Source of the DNA: Ruminococcus champanellensis 18P13 = JCM 17042
Lineage (GTDB): Bacteria; Bacillota; Clostridia; Oscillospirales; Ruminococcaceae
Length of the DNA: 64,000 bases
Reading direction: 5' to 3'
Assembly (NCBI RefSeq): GCF_000210095.1
Contig: NC_021039.1
Location: forward strand, 1,702,107 to 1,766,106
Every line of letters begins with the position of its first letter. Position 1 is the stretch's first letter. A program made the position numbers and the translations under genes. The notes under the pieces are model-generated. The model was not told the DNA's origin, made no database searches, and saw only the letters and a program-made list of their open reading frames with translations. Below, one piece after another: positions 1 through 8,498 of the stretch.

Positions 1-687
1 CGGAACCAGGCGGCAAGCCGCAGTTGGGTGATTCCGGCGGGGGAAAGCCGCTTCTACCTGCCTCATTCTATGGATGGCGGATACCGCTACCGGCTGTTTT
101 ATGAGGATGAAACAGCGCCGAACTACTATGCCATTGGCATGCAGGTGGAAAAGGCGGAGGGAGAGTATGATCCGGCACAGAGCAAGTTTTTCGGTGCACC
201 GGTGATTCCTAGTGCTTGGAAGGATCGCTTTCACGATGACATTGTATTTTTTGCGCAGATCCGTCTGTCGGAGCTTGCCCACCTGGATCCGGAAAACCGA
301 TTGCCCCACACCGGGTATCTGTACTTCTTCCTGGATGCGGAGATGTATCCTTCGGATCAGATGGATATGTGGGTGGAGTATTACCCGGGAGAGCCGGATA
401 TGATTGTGGATGATTTCAACGAAGCATCCCCCATTCCCCAGGGGCTGAACCAGGACTGGCTGATTACCTTCCATGCCGCCGTGCCGGGACAGGATGGCAC
501 CAAGCTGCTTGGAGTGCCGTCAGATCCGGATGTACCTGCGGAAGGGGCAGGGCTTTTGCTGCAGTATGACCCCCTGGATTTTGAGGGAGTCCCCTTTCTG
601 TCCAATCTGGACGGCTATGCGTATGTATTTTTCGGCTCTGACGCCACAGACTATGACGCTGTTACCTACCGGGTAGTCAGATCATAA
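1..687 (+). CDS. DUF1963 (YwqG-like) protein, 5' end outside the window
   Basis: The frame is open back to base 1, so the gene probably starts upstream; a GTG at 28 is the first possible start seen here. The protein carries the DUF1963/YwqG signature: a KFFGAP segment, an LPHTGYLYFFLD strand, a D-x-x-DDFN turn, and LLQYDP and DGYAYVFFG near the C-terminus. The biochemical role of this family is not established to my knowledge; members are often cytosolic accessory proteins. A paralogue at 6692-7246 shares these blocks, so the island contains an internal duplication. The stop is 10 bases before the next gene, which has its own AAGGAGG, so both are probably in one transcript. The family call is fairly sure; function is unknown. 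Confidence 0.75.
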   Translation, partial: RNQAASRSWVIPAGESRFYLPHSMDGGYRYRLFYEDETAPNYYAIGMQVEKAEGEYDPAQSKFFGAPVIPSAWKDRFHDDIVFFAQIRLSELAHLDPENRLPHTGYLYFFLDAEMYPSDQMDMWVEYYPGEPDMIVDDFNEASPIPQGLNQDWLITFHAAVPGQDGTKLLGVPSDPDVPAEGAGLLLQYDPLDFEGVPFLSNLDGYAYVFFGSDATDYDAVTYRVVRS

Positions 688-697
688 GGAGGTCAAT

Positions 698-1357
698 ATG
701 GCATACACAGAACAGGAAGCAGCACGGCTGATTGCACTGATCCAGAGTGTGGAATCCCACAAGGAGCATCCGTATGCAGCCCCCACTTACCGGGATACAC
801 CGGCTTTGCAGGAATTGGATGCAATGGTGCATGGGAAGCTGGAAGCAGAGCCGGAACGGGATCAGGATACCTTGGAGGACAGCATTATAGTGCTCCGGTT
901 TTTGTCGGAATCCTACATGAAACAGTGGAAGATCCGTTATGCCCAGCACAGGTACAAGGAACTGCTGGAGCTGGAGACGGAACTGTACAGCCGTTTTGAC
1001 ATCCGGGACGAGAATTGCGGACAGGATTATCATCAGGCGCTTGCTGCACGGAATATCTATCAGAAGGATCCCTGTCCGGATCTGTCAGCGCTTGTGGCGG
1101 ACATGCTGCCGGATGCTGTACGGCAGCAAACGGAGCAGCAGGTATTTCAGCAGTATCCCGGACTGAAGCATGATCCGGTGGAACTGACGGATGCATACTT
1201 GTCAGTTATTGATGAGGTTGAGCGCCGGATAGCAGAAGCGGATCCGGCACCGGTACACCCTATGGAGCGATCCATCCGTCGGGCAGAACTGCTCCGGGAG
1301 TATGGGGTGATCTGGCAGAGCGAGATTCAGCTGAATCCCCGGGTGCATTTTGATTAA
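698..1357 (+). CDS. Hypothetical protein, 219 aa
   Basis: An AAGGAGG ribosome-binding site about 5 bases before the ATG fixes the start. The protein is charged, mostly helical by eye, soluble, and has no signal peptide, membrane segment or metal motif. A central stretch (about residues 85-110) is rich in Arg, Glu and Leu and could be a long helix. I do not recognise a family. It follows the DUF1963 gene closely and shares its strand and codon use, so it probably belongs to the same accessory transcript. The ribbon-helix-helix gene faces it from the other strand, so transcription converges just after this stop. Confidence 0.7.
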   Translation: MAYTEQEAARLIALIQSVESHKEHPYAAPTYRDTPALQELDAMVHGKLEAEPERDQDTLEDSIIVLRFLSESYMKQWKIRYAQHRYKELLELETELYSRFDIRDENCGQDYHQALAARNIYQKDPCPDLSALVADMLPDAVRQQTEQQVFQQYPGLKHDPVELTDAYLSVIDEVERRIAEADPAPVHPMERSIRRAELLREYGVIWQSEIQLNPRVHFD

Positions 1358-1371
1358 GGCGGCGCCGGAGC

Positions 1372-1554
1372 TTATACTTCCGGCTGTGTGGTATTTTCCG
1401 CCGTGTGTGCCAAAGCATATTCCAAGCACTGGATCACGATCTTGTTGACAGATGTATTGTATTTGCCAGCCAGTTGTTCCAGCTGGTCAGCAATCTCTAC
1501 GGGGATACGGAACGTTTTGTTGACGGTTTCAAATCCTTTTTCAAATTCCAGCAT
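1372..1554 (-). CDS. Small ribbon-helix-helix (Arc/CopG-like) protein
   Basis: This 60-residue protein has the ribbon-helix-helix layout: a short basic strand (KTFRIPVEI), then helix A (ADQLEQLAGKY) and helix B starting NTSVNKIVIQCLEYAL. RHH proteins bind DNA as dimers and often act as antitoxins or autorepressors. The ATG at 1554 is preferred over a GTG three codons upstream because GAGGTG lies at suitable distance. It is the only minus-strand gene in the first 27 kb, inserted between the hypothetical gene and a SEL1 gene. No toxin partner is adjacent on its strand, so an antitoxin role is not supported; a solitary regulator is as likely. Confidence 0.72.
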   Translation of the reverse strand: MLEFEKGFETVNKTFRIPVEIADQLEQLAGKYNTSVNKIVIQCLEYALAHTAENTTQPEV

Positions 1555-1709
1555 ATTTTGCACCTCGCTTTATCTTCTATTATGCACGATATACAGTGAA
1601 AAATATACACGCAAAACATCTTGCAAACAGCTTGCAAAGAAATGTCGCATCGGCGGCGACCCCATCATTTGGAGGATATGGTACGATAACATCAGAAGGA
1701 GGCGCTGGT

Positions 1710-1940
1710 ATGCATAAAACAAAAAAGCTAAGAAAATGCATCAAATGGGCAAAGCAGGGGGATCCCGGCGCCCAGTATCGGCTGGGTATCCGTTTCCAGC
1801 TGGGGAAGGACTGCCCGAAGGATCTGCATCAGGCAGCCATATGGATCCGGATGGCAGCGGAAGCCGGATATCCGCTGGCAGTGGTGTGGATGCAGGATTA
1901 CGGATTTGACGACAGTGCCCTGTTGCAGGCGTTGACTTAA
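1710..1940 (+). CDS. Short SEL1-repeat protein, 76 aa
   Basis: An AGAAGGAGG just before the ATG at 1710 selects this start; the frame is open further upstream but without a ribosome-binding site. The protein is basic at the N-terminus (KTKKLRKCIKWAKQGDP) and then has about one and a half SEL1 repeats, with the typical GAQYRLGIRFQLG and AAIWIRMAAEAGYPLAV spacing. SEL1 repeats are alpha-solenoid units that mediate protein contacts. The protein is far shorter than usual SEL1 proteins and could be a remnant of a larger one, or a stand-alone adaptor. The next gene starts 11 bases downstream, so they are probably cotranscribed. Confidence 0.7.
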   Translation: MHKTKKLRKCIKWAKQGDPGAQYRLGIRFQLGKDCPKDLHQAAIWIRMAAEAGYPLAVVWMQDYGFDDSALLQALT

Positions 1941-1951
1941 AGGAGGCGTCT

Positions 1952-2413
1952 ATGTTCAGAACATGTCCTTACTGCGGCGGAAGACTGGAGACCATTGGCG
2001 GACCGGACGGGAATCCTTTTCACGCAAAGCGGAAAGCAGTGGATGTATGCAAAAGCTGTGGGAGCAGGATACATGCACCAGGCGAAGAGATCGTGCGGCT
2101 GCTCCGGATCCATGCCAGGGCAGAAGGAGGCGGCAGCGTACAGACTGCTGTACAGACGGTGCCTTTTTCGGATGGAGTGCATGGCCTGGGAAGTGAGTAT
2201 CCTTTTTGCAGACAAGTGGAGGGGAAACCGGCTGACTTTCTTTGCAGCGTGACCATCCAGGGGGAGGAAATTCGCTTTGCCGGTCAGACCTTCCGGACGG
2301 AGCAGCTGCCCGGAGAGATCGTGCTGGATCTGACTGCATATGGATATGACAAATGCCCTGTGCAGGAAACCATTACGCTGATCATCAGCGAGGAGATTGA
2401 TTTGCAGGTATAG
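1952..2413 (+). CDS. Zinc-ribbon protein, 153 aa
   Basis: A strong AAAGGAGG precedes the ATG. Residues 5-8 (CPYC) and 33-36 (CKSC) form a four-cysteine treble-clef or zinc-ribbon unit at the N-terminus. The remaining 110 residues look like a small beta-rich domain (CSVTIQGEEIRFAGQTF, then EIVLDLTAYGYDKC). I do not recognise that domain. The protein is cytosolic by composition. It lies in a tight run of + strand genes with SEL1 proteins on both sides, which suggests one functional module. The call rests on the cysteine pattern only. Confidence 0.65.
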   Translation: MFRTCPYCGGRLETIGGPDGNPFHAKRKAVDVCKSCGSRIHAPGEEIVRLLRIHARAEGGGSVQTAVQTVPFSDGVHGLGSEYPFCRQVEGKPADFLCSVTIQGEEIRFAGQTFRTEQLPGEIVLDLTAYGYDKCPVQETITLIISEEIDLQV

Positions 2414-2431
2414 GAGAAGGGAGTGGAGCAT

Positions 2432-4051
2432 ATGCATGCGGAAACGGTATTGAAGCTTACCATGCAGGATACTTTGCAGCAGGCGGCACAGAACCGGGAC
2501 GCCTGGATCCGGGCATACCGGGAGATCGTCAGTGAGCATCCCGCTGCAGAGGATCTGGCAGAGCAGCTGATCGATCGGGTACAACGGGCGTATGCCGTGC
2601 TGGAGGAACGGGAGACGCTTCGTTCTGACGGTTCCCTCTGTCAGGATCCGGCGTATATGGAGGAGTTTATCCGGCAGGAGGAACAGCAGGAGGCTGCTCT
2701 GGATGGGACGTTCCCTTTGGGCAGGGAGGAGGACGCTGCCTTTGCGCTGCCTTATTTTCCGATTCCGGATCTGGCAAGGATCCAGCTGGGCTTTGCTGCT
2801 CAGGTGCATACGGGAACGTACTCGGAATATGCACAGGACGTGCTGGTGCGCAAGGGCATTCTTCTGGAGGTGCTGGGGCAGTGGAAGGAAGCGGAACGCT
2901 GTTATCAGGGGGTATCCACCAGCAGCGTCGTGCAGCAGCGGGAATTTGCATGCCGCACCAAAGCTCAGGAGCAGGGAGAAGCCCTGTACCAGAAGGGCAT
3001 GGCTTGCGTGGAGCAGCTGGACTGGGACGGTGCCTGGTATCCCTTCAGCCAGGCGGCTGATCTGGGGCATCGGGAGGCTCTGGCAGAGCTGGGCTTTATG
3101 ACCGTGTACGGTACCGGATGCGGAAGATGCATCGAGGAGGGACTTGACTATTTGCGGACTGCCGCCAAACAGGGCAGTGCCTATGCCTGCCAGGTTTTAT
3201 GGGAGCTGCACGATGAAGGACTCCGGGATGTGACCGGCGCAGAGGCGCAGGCATGGTGCCGGGCTGCGGCGGAGCAGGGAAATGCGAAAGCGCTGGCACG
3301 CCTGGAGGATGGATTCGATCTGCGGCCGGTCACGGAGATCCTGCGGGAGCGGATCGGACAAGGGGATGTGGATGCGCTGTGGTATCTGGCACAGGAACTG
3401 GGGGATACGCAGGAGGCTGCCGGATACATGCAGCAGGCGGCGGATGCAGGACAGGTGGATGCTCTTTTGTTTTATGCCGAGCTGTACGGAGATCCTGCAC
3501 AGCCGGAGCTTTATGATCCGGTCAAAGCGGATGCATGCTATCGACAGGCGGCAGAACAGGGCTGCGAGAAAGCGATCCTGACATTGGGAGACCGGGCGCT
3601 CCACCGGGAGGATCCTCCCTTCTGGAACCGGACGGAGGATCCGGCTGCTGTGCCGGAGGATCTGCGCCAACGGCACCGGACGCAGTTTGACTGGTATCTG
3701 AAGGCTGCCCAGGGCGGATGTGTTTCTGCCATGTCCCATGTTGCAGCTGCTTATCACTATGGTTATCCTGTGGAGCAGGATGACAGGCAGGCGTTTTTGT
3801 GGGCATCCCGCAGTGCAGACGCCGGCGACAGCTACGGCATGTATGCCTGTGGATATTTCTATGAACATGCTCTGGGATGTGAGCAGGACCTGTCTGCTGC
3901 ACTGCTGTTGTATACCCGTGCAGCAGAGGCAGGAGAGCTGGGTGCCATGTACAGATTGATCGACATATATGAAACCGGCAGGAAGGGGATTCCTGCTGAT
4001 CCGGCAAAGGCAAGCCGCTATCGGTTTGCAGCCGGGATGAACTGGGATTGA
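2432..4051 (+). CDS. SEL1-repeat protein, 539 aa
   Basis: AGGAGAAGG lies 11 bases before the ATG at 2432; a GTG at 2423 is too close to that site. The first 190 residues are helical and not clearly SEL1. From about residue 190 to the end there are roughly eight SEL1-like units (for example AAEQGNAKALARL, AADAGQVDALLFYAELYG, AAEAGELGAMYRLIDIYETG). SEL1 solenoids act as scaffolds or sensors. No signal peptide is seen, so it should be cytosolic. It shares the solenoid with the genes at 1710 and 5837 and is spaced within 10-15 bases of its neighbours, so it is probably part of one operon. Confidence 0.82.
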   Translation: MHAETVLKLTMQDTLQQAAQNRDAWIRAYREIVSEHPAAEDLAEQLIDRVQRAYAVLEERETLRSDGSLCQDPAYMEEFIRQEEQQEAALDGTFPLGREEDAAFALPYFPIPDLARIQLGFAAQVHTGTYSEYAQDVLVRKGILLEVLGQWKEAERCYQGVSTSSVVQQREFACRTKAQEQGEALYQKGMACVEQLDWDGAWYPFSQAADLGHREALAELGFMTVYGTGCGRCIEEGLDYLRTAAKQGSAYACQVLWELHDEGLRDVTGAEAQAWCRAAAEQGNAKALARLEDGFDLRPVTEILRERIGQGDVDALWYLAQELGDTQEAAGYMQQAADAGQVDALLFYAELYGDPAQPELYDPVKADACYRQAAEQGCEKAILTLGDRALHREDPPFWNRTEDPAAVPEDLRQRHRTQFDWYLKAAQGGCVSAMSHVAAAYHYGYPVEQDDRQAFLWASRSADAGDSYGMYACGYFYEHALGCEQDLSAALLLYTRAAEAGELGAMYRLIDIYETGRKGIPADPAKASRYRFAAGMNWD

Positions 4052-4062
4052 AAGGAAACAGC

Positions 4063-4839
4063 ATGAATCAGGAATTTGAGTTTGAGAATCGGACTGTATC
4101 CATGTATTTGCATCGATGGTTTGAAACACCGATTACGGATACAGCGAATGTTTACAATGTGTGCAGTGGCACTCGCCTGGAATGGCTGCTGACCAACGGG
4201 GATCAGCTGCGCAGCCGGCTTTTCACCATGCGGAGTCTTGCCCGGACGCCGGAGGAGCATGCTGCCCTTCAGGAAACGGAAAAACGTGCGACAAGCTGGA
4301 TCCGTTGGCTTCTGGAACAGAATCGGGAGAAGATCCGGCTGTATCAGCAGCAGGGGGTGAAGGATTCCCGGTTGTTTGTCATGCTGGATCCCCAGGGCAG
4401 TCCCCGGGATGCGGCGTTTGAGGGCTTTGCAGAGGATCTGTCCCCGGAAAACGGTAAGCCCGGCTGTGTGCCCCGGTATACGGATGGCTGTATGCCACGC
4501 TTCTGTTATGATTTTCAGGAGGCCTTGCAGGATCGCCCGTTGTTTGATGCATGGCTGCCGCCGGAGCTGCCGGATGGGGAACTGTTGGCGGCGGCAAAGC
4601 AGCTGCAAAGTCAGGGAAGACTTGGAGAAATCAAACAGGAGATCCATCGGCCAACGGATTACACCATGGAGGGCATGACCCGGGAGGAGCGGGATGCACA
4701 GGCGTGGCAAAACTGGGCGAACGAAAACAATATCCGGGAATATGTGTATATAGATCTGGACGAGTGTCTGAACAGCTTTATCCATGCACTGGAGCAGGAA
4801 ATAGCCTTTTATGAGTTGGTCAGTGCAGTGAAACTTTAG
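4063..4839 (+). CDS. Hypothetical protein, 258 aa
   Basis: The ATG at 4063 has GAAAGGAAA just upstream; a TTG at 4048 inside the previous gene is less likely. The protein is soluble and acidic-to-neutral. It has a Trp/Arg-rich helix around residues 80-100 (TSWIRWLLEQNREKIRLY) and a C-terminal acidic segment (YVYIDLDECLNSFIHALEQE). I recognise no domain. Its position between a SEL1 gene and a zinc-ribbon gene with short gaps argues that it is expressed with them. Confidence 0.68.
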   Translation: MNQEFEFENRTVSMYLHRWFETPITDTANVYNVCSGTRLEWLLTNGDQLRSRLFTMRSLARTPEEHAALQETEKRATSWIRWLLEQNREKIRLYQQQGVKDSRLFVMLDPQGSPRDAAFEGFAEDLSPENGKPGCVPRYTDGCMPRFCYDFQEALQDRPLFDAWLPPELPDGELLAAAKQLQSQGRLGEIKQEIHRPTDYTMEGMTREERDAQAWQNWANENNIREYVYIDLDECLNSFIHALEQEIAFYELVSAVKL

Positions 4840-4848
4840 GAGGATCCT

Positions 4849-5043
4849 ATGGAACCGATCAGATGTCCCAAATGCGGCAGCACGGATGTTACCTATATGA
4901 ATATGGACGGCCACGTTATGACCGATCAGTATGGCTATGACATCCTGCTGGACATTGCGCCGGATATGTGGCGGTGTGAACAATGCGGCGAACTGTTCTG
5001 GCAGGATGTATACGAGGAGGCACCCCATGATTCTGCTGATTGA
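4849..5043 (+). CDS. Small zinc-ribbon protein, 64 aa
   Basis: TAGGAGG precedes the ATG by 6 bases. Cysteines at 6 and 9 (CPKC) and at 43 and 46 (CEQC) form a rubredoxin-like zinc ribbon covering nearly the whole protein. The loop between the pairs is unusually rich in Met, Tyr and Asp (VTYMNMDGHVMTDQYGYD). Zinc ribbons this small usually bind nucleic acid or another protein. The gene overlaps the next one by 17 bases in another frame, which suggests translational coupling and that the two products act together. Confidence 0.72.
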   Translation: MEPIRCPKCGSTDVTYMNMDGHVMTDQYGYDILLDIAPDMWRCEQCGELFWQDVYEEAPHDSAD

Positions 5044-5722
5044 GTACGAGTTTTCCGGAGGCGGCTGCGATGCCTTTCTGGAGTATGAATACCATGTACA
5101 GAGCATCGACCGGGGCTGGTACAGTCTGCAAAGCCCGGAGAATCAGTGGGTGCATATCCGGATGCACTCCATGTCACAGGGACATGCAGATCTGGTATTA
5201 TACCATCAAAACAGCCGGATTTATGCCGGATCCATTTCTCAGGATGAAAAGCTCCTTGTGTATGTGACCGGCAGCATCAGCGTGAACATCAGTCTGTTTG
5301 AAGATGAAGGGGACGTGATGCGGTATCTGGAGCAGCTTGCCGGAGAAGGCAGGTATGGCAGTGTATACTGGTACGATTACGGCTGGGCACCGGTGCTGCG
5401 GCTGGAGGGGTTCGACGGATCGGATGAAGCCATTCCCTGTGTACCGGGGTTTATGCCCGGTCAGGTGACGGATCCCTACCGCTTTTTCGTGCAGGAAACA
5501 GGGCGTAGCTATGGGGATGTAAGGGTATTCCGGCACGGAGAATTGGTGCGGAGCATCCGGCTTTCGGAGGATACGTCCAGTATGGAACTTGGCGATGCGG
5601 ATGCAGCATACCGCATTTCCTTTTTCCCGAACCGCATGCAGCTGGAACAGGCATTGGAAGCCAGCCGCCCCGATGCACCGGAACTGCTGCTGGATCAAGA
5701 GGATCCCTTATTGGATTGGTAA
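5027..5722 (+). CDS. Hypothetical protein, 231 aa
   Basis: The ATG at 5027 lies inside the end of the zinc-ribbon gene and has ACGAGGAGG 7-12 bases upstream; the frame is open further back but without a comparable site. The product is rich in Tyr, Asp and Gly with alternating beta-like strands (ILLIEYEFSGGGCDAFLEYEY, SVYWYDYGWAPVLRL). It has no signal peptide or membrane segment. No family recognised. Its stop is at the edge of a perfect inverted-repeat element (5723-5804). Confidence 0.68.
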   Translation: MILLIEYEFSGGGCDAFLEYEYHVQSIDRGWYSLQSPENQWVHIRMHSMSQGHADLVLYHQNSRIYAGSISQDEKLLVYVTGSISVNISLFEDEGDVMRYLEQLAGEGRYGSVYWYDYGWAPVLRLEGFDGSDEAIPCVPGFMPGQVTDPYRFFVQETGRSYGDVRVFRHGELVRSIRLSEDTSSMELGDADAAYRISFFPNRMQLEQALEASRPDAPELLLDQEDPLLDW

Positions 5723-5804
5723 GACAACACCGCACAAAGACGCCTGGCGGCTTTGCACAGCATCTGCTGACACATCTACTGCACAATCTTTGTGCGGTGT
5801 TGTC
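5723..5804. repeat. Palindromic element, 82 bp, with perfect 17-bp terminal inverted repeats
   Basis: The left end GACAACACCGCACAAAG (5723-5739) is the exact reverse complement of the right end (5788-5804). The interior contains CAGCATCTGCTGAC, also found in the longer copies. The element starts directly after the stop codon at 5722 and ends 32 bases before the next start codon, so it sits inside an apparent operon. It could act as a non-autonomous mobile element, a transcript-processing hairpin or an attenuator. There is no long T tail after it (TCTAAAAA), so strong termination is not evident. Confidence 0.8.
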
Positions 5805-5836
5805 TAAAAACGGCTGTTTGGAAGAGGAGGGAGGCT

Positions 5837-6673
5837 ATGAGCCTGTTTTACAGCGATTGGTTTTACGAAAAGCTGCCCCTTGGGTATGATCCGGAAAAAG
5901 AGCCGGAAAGCCCGTCAGAGCAGCAAGCCATGGGTGCGATCCGCTTTGTGCTCCTTGGCACCTGCCAGATCTACTGGGAGGGACAGATGGAAAAGCTGCT
6001 TGCGGCAGCAAAGGGTGGCTATACCCCTGCCTGGAGCATGCTGGGGTGGTGCTATCATTACAAGCCTGACACTTATTTATGCAGCTCTGATTTTAGGCGC
6101 AGGGGCAGCAGCCTTCGCACCTACCGAGCGGCGGAGGCGTACTACAAAAAAGGCATGGCCGCAGGGGATCTGAATGCCCTGTATGGCTTTGGGATTCTGT
6201 CCCTGTTGGGCAGCTGGGGACTGGATTCCTTTCCGGGACTTCGCCCGGTCGAGGGGCTTGCGTCCCTGCTGTCCGCAGCAAGGCAGGGCATGCCCAAGGC
6301 GATGCTTGCTCTTGGACGCATGCTCCGCAATGACGTGTTCCGGGAGGAAAGAGACATTGCATTCCAGCTGAACGCTATTGCCCAGAACCGGATGCGGGAC
6401 AAGCGTGTTTTGCGGTACAATGAAGCCGGGGAACTGGTGTTTGATCCGGATGCGTTTCATATGATGCATTTTGCATGCATGCTGGATGAAGTCCTGGCAG
6501 ATTACTGGCTGGAGCAGGCACAGCTTTCTGCAAGCGGATGCCACAGATCGGCAGAGCCGGAGGAGATCACCCGGCGTATGCAGCTGGCACTGGAGAAATG
6601 CAGAACGTTTGAAGTCGGGTATCTTGCCCATTGGCAGCATGATATAGAGTTGGAGCAGCAAGCTTTAGAGTAG
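5837..6673 (+). CDS. SEL1-repeat protein, 278 aa
   Basis: GAAGAGGAGGGA lies directly before the ATG at 5837. SEL1-like units are visible at about residues 55-75 (KLLAAAKGGYTPAWSMLGWCY), 105-130 (AYYKKGMAAGDLNALYGFG) and 150-175 (LLSAARQGMPKAMLALGRML). The N-terminal 50 residues and C-terminal 80 residues are not repeats. It is soluble with no signal peptide. This is the third SEL1 protein in the island, separated from the others by the 82-bp palindrome. It probably works as a scaffold, but nothing in the sequence names a partner. Confidence 0.78.
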   Translation: MSLFYSDWFYEKLPLGYDPEKEPESPSEQQAMGAIRFVLLGTCQIYWEGQMEKLLAAAKGGYTPAWSMLGWCYHYKPDTYLCSSDFRRRGSSLRTYRAAEAYYKKGMAAGDLNALYGFGILSLLGSWGLDSFPGLRPVEGLASLLSAARQGMPKAMLALGRMLRNDVFREERDIAFQLNAIAQNRMRDKRVLRYNEAGELVFDPDAFHMMHFACMLDEVLADYWLEQAQLSASGCHRSAEPEEITRRMQLALEKCRTFEVGYLAHWQHDIELEQQALE

Positions 6674-6691
6674 AAAGGATGCGTGAACGGT

Positions 6692-7246
6692 ATGCGCAAA
6701 GCAATTGGGATCCATGTGACAAAAGCAAGGGATACCTACGATCTGGGGGCAAGTAAATTTTTTGGTGCGCCCACCATTCCCGGGAATTGGCTGGATACAT
6801 TCGGGGAGGATGAGCTGTTCCTCTGTCAGATCCGGTGCAGGGACATTGCTGCTCTGGATCCGGAGCAACAGTTGCCCCATACAGGCTATCTGTATCTGTT
6901 CTTGAATGTGAACCATTCCCCCTATCAGCCACGGGTTCGGTATTTTGACGGGGAGCCGGATACAGTGGTGGACGGTTTTAACGATGAGGTGGAGGGGATT
7001 GCTTGTCCGACGGATGCCTGGCTGATGTCCTTTTCCGAAGCGGAGGAGGATGCAGAGGGGCTTCGGCTGTTGGGGATCCCTGCCGACTGGAGCTACGCAG
7101 AGCCTGCACCGGCTGTTCTGCTGCAATATGATCCCCTGGCATCGGATATGGGCTTTCTGGATAGTCTGGACGGCTATGGGTATTTCCTGTTCGGAGCCAG
7201 GAAGGATGACTGGACAGGGATTTGCTATCGGGAAGAACGGAGTTGA
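6692..7246 (+). CDS. DUF1963 (YwqG-like) protein, N-terminally short
   Basis: The product aligns by eye with the DUF1963 protein at the left edge of the window: AIGIHV, SKFFGAP, LPHTGYLYLFL, DGFND, LLQYDP and DGYGYFLFG recur in order. It begins almost exactly where the paralogue reads AIGMQV, so roughly 40 or more N-terminal residues are missing. It may be a truncated duplicate or a minimal version. An ATG at 6692 and a GTG at 6683 are both possible starts; GAAAGGA at 6673 fits the ATG better. The next gene starts 4 bases after the stop. Confidence 0.75.
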   Translation: MRKAIGIHVTKARDTYDLGASKFFGAPTIPGNWLDTFGEDELFLCQIRCRDIAALDPEQQLPHTGYLYLFLNVNHSPYQPRVRYFDGEPDTVVDGFNDEVEGIACPTDAWLMSFSEAEEDAEGLRLLGIPADWSYAEPAPAVLLQYDPLASDMGFLDSLDGYGYFLFGARKDDWTGICYREERS

Positions 7247-7249
7247 TTC

Positions 7250-8485
7250 ATGAAGCAGAAGAAAATGGACTTATCCGCCGCCCTTTGTCATATCGTTCAG
7301 CAGTATGGGGTGGAGGTGTTCCGGGATCACCGACGTGTGTATGCATTGCTGTCAGATCTTGCAGGCGGAGATGCACAGGCAAAGGAGCGACGTCGAATCA
7401 AGAAGGCGCTGGACTCCGGCGCAGTGGATATTTTACTGCAGGGGCTTGGGGATCCTGCAAGGGGACAACTGCATCGGAACGAAGCCACCGCCCGGCTGAT
7501 CGCCGAAACGGATATGGCGCAGGAAATCGCCGCAGAGGTGATCCGGATCATTGGGGACGCAGTATTGGGCACACAGCCTGCCGTTTCCTCAAAACAGCAG
7601 CCGACTGCTCCGGAACAGAGCGCAACGAAAACGCAAAATGCCGGATTGCATGGGAACAAACGGATCATTGCCATTTGCGGAGCAGCCCTGCTGGGTGCTG
7701 CACTGCTTTCCGTATTGGTCTGGTTGTTTCTCACCCTTTCCTGGAGCGGCAGACAGTGGATCATCGGCATCGGTGCCGGGGCAGCGCTGACAGGACTGCT
7801 GATCGGCTTGTCCTGCTGGCTGGAGGACGTACTGTGCAATGAAAAGTGCCAGACCATTACGGTGGGCGTGCTGGTGCTGCTTGTGGGGAATGTGGTGCTG
7901 CGGGCTGTGCTGCCGGATGCCGGGTACGGATTGATTTTCCGCATTCTGTGCTTGTGGCTCTTTGCCGGAGCCGTTGCCAATGGGGTGCTGACCCGAACAG
8001 AGTATGAAGAATCCTACACCCTGCCCAATGTGGCAGCAGCTCTGTGCAGCGGCTTTTTGTTCTTTTTGTGGCCAGGGGATTTTTCCTGGACAGTTTGGCA
8101 GTGGATCATCGGCATCGGAGGCGGATTGCTTCTGACAGGACTGACTGTATTCCTTGCGTGGGTGCTGGATGAGCTTGGGCCGGAAATGCACCAGTCCCTG
8201 TCCGTGCTGCTGCTTTTGTATACCATCATCAATCTGGTATTGCTGCTGAAATTTAGCAGCAGTTATCTCATCATTGCCATGTGCCTGCTGGCGATGCTTG
8301 CACTGGGCACTGTGATCAACACGTTTCTTTCCTTCGGGGAGGATTCTACGGTGCTGGGTGTGCTGAATGTTCTGCTGGCACTGTTAAACGGCGGCATCTT
8401 TTTATTCGTCTGCATCGGCTCCTTTGAGCAGCTGATGCATCTGGCTGAACCCCTGCTCAAGAAGCTTGGTGCAGGCGCAAACTGA
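7250..8485 (+). CDS. Polytopic membrane protein, 411 aa
   Basis: The first 140 residues are cytosolic and helical, with VEVFRDHRRVYALLSDLAGG followed by a charged KERRRIKKALD stretch. From residue about 145 there are roughly nine hydrophobic segments, including two nearly identical ones with WIIGIG followed by a Gly/Leu-rich helix. This suggests an internal duplication of a two-to-four helix unit. I do not recognise a transporter family. It starts 4 bases after the DUF1963 stop and ends 13 bases before the kinase. A membrane anchor next to a kinase-phosphatase pair could be a sensor or target, but that is inference. Confidence 0.75.
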   Translation: MKQKKMDLSAALCHIVQQYGVEVFRDHRRVYALLSDLAGGDAQAKERRRIKKALDSGAVDILLQGLGDPARGQLHRNEATARLIAETDMAQEIAAEVIRIIGDAVLGTQPAVSSKQQPTAPEQSATKTQNAGLHGNKRIIAICGAALLGAALLSVLVWLFLTLSWSGRQWIIGIGAGAALTGLLIGLSCWLEDVLCNEKCQTITVGVLVLLVGNVVLRAVLPDAGYGLIFRILCLWLFAGAVANGVLTRTEYEESYTLPNVAAALCSGFLFFLWPGDFSWTVWQWIIGIGGGLLLTGLTVFLAWVLDELGPEMHQSLSVLLLLYTIINLVLLLKFSSSYLIIAMCLLAMLALGTVINTFLSFGEDSTVLGVLNVLLALLNGGIFLFVCIGSFEQLMHLAEPLLKKLGAGAN

Positions 8486-8498
8486 AAGGAGAATACAT

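Noticed and set aside
1372-1554. Toxin-antitoxin pair with the ribbon-helix-helix gene as antitoxin
   Set aside because: No small toxin-like gene is adjacent on the same strand; only the RHH protein is supported.
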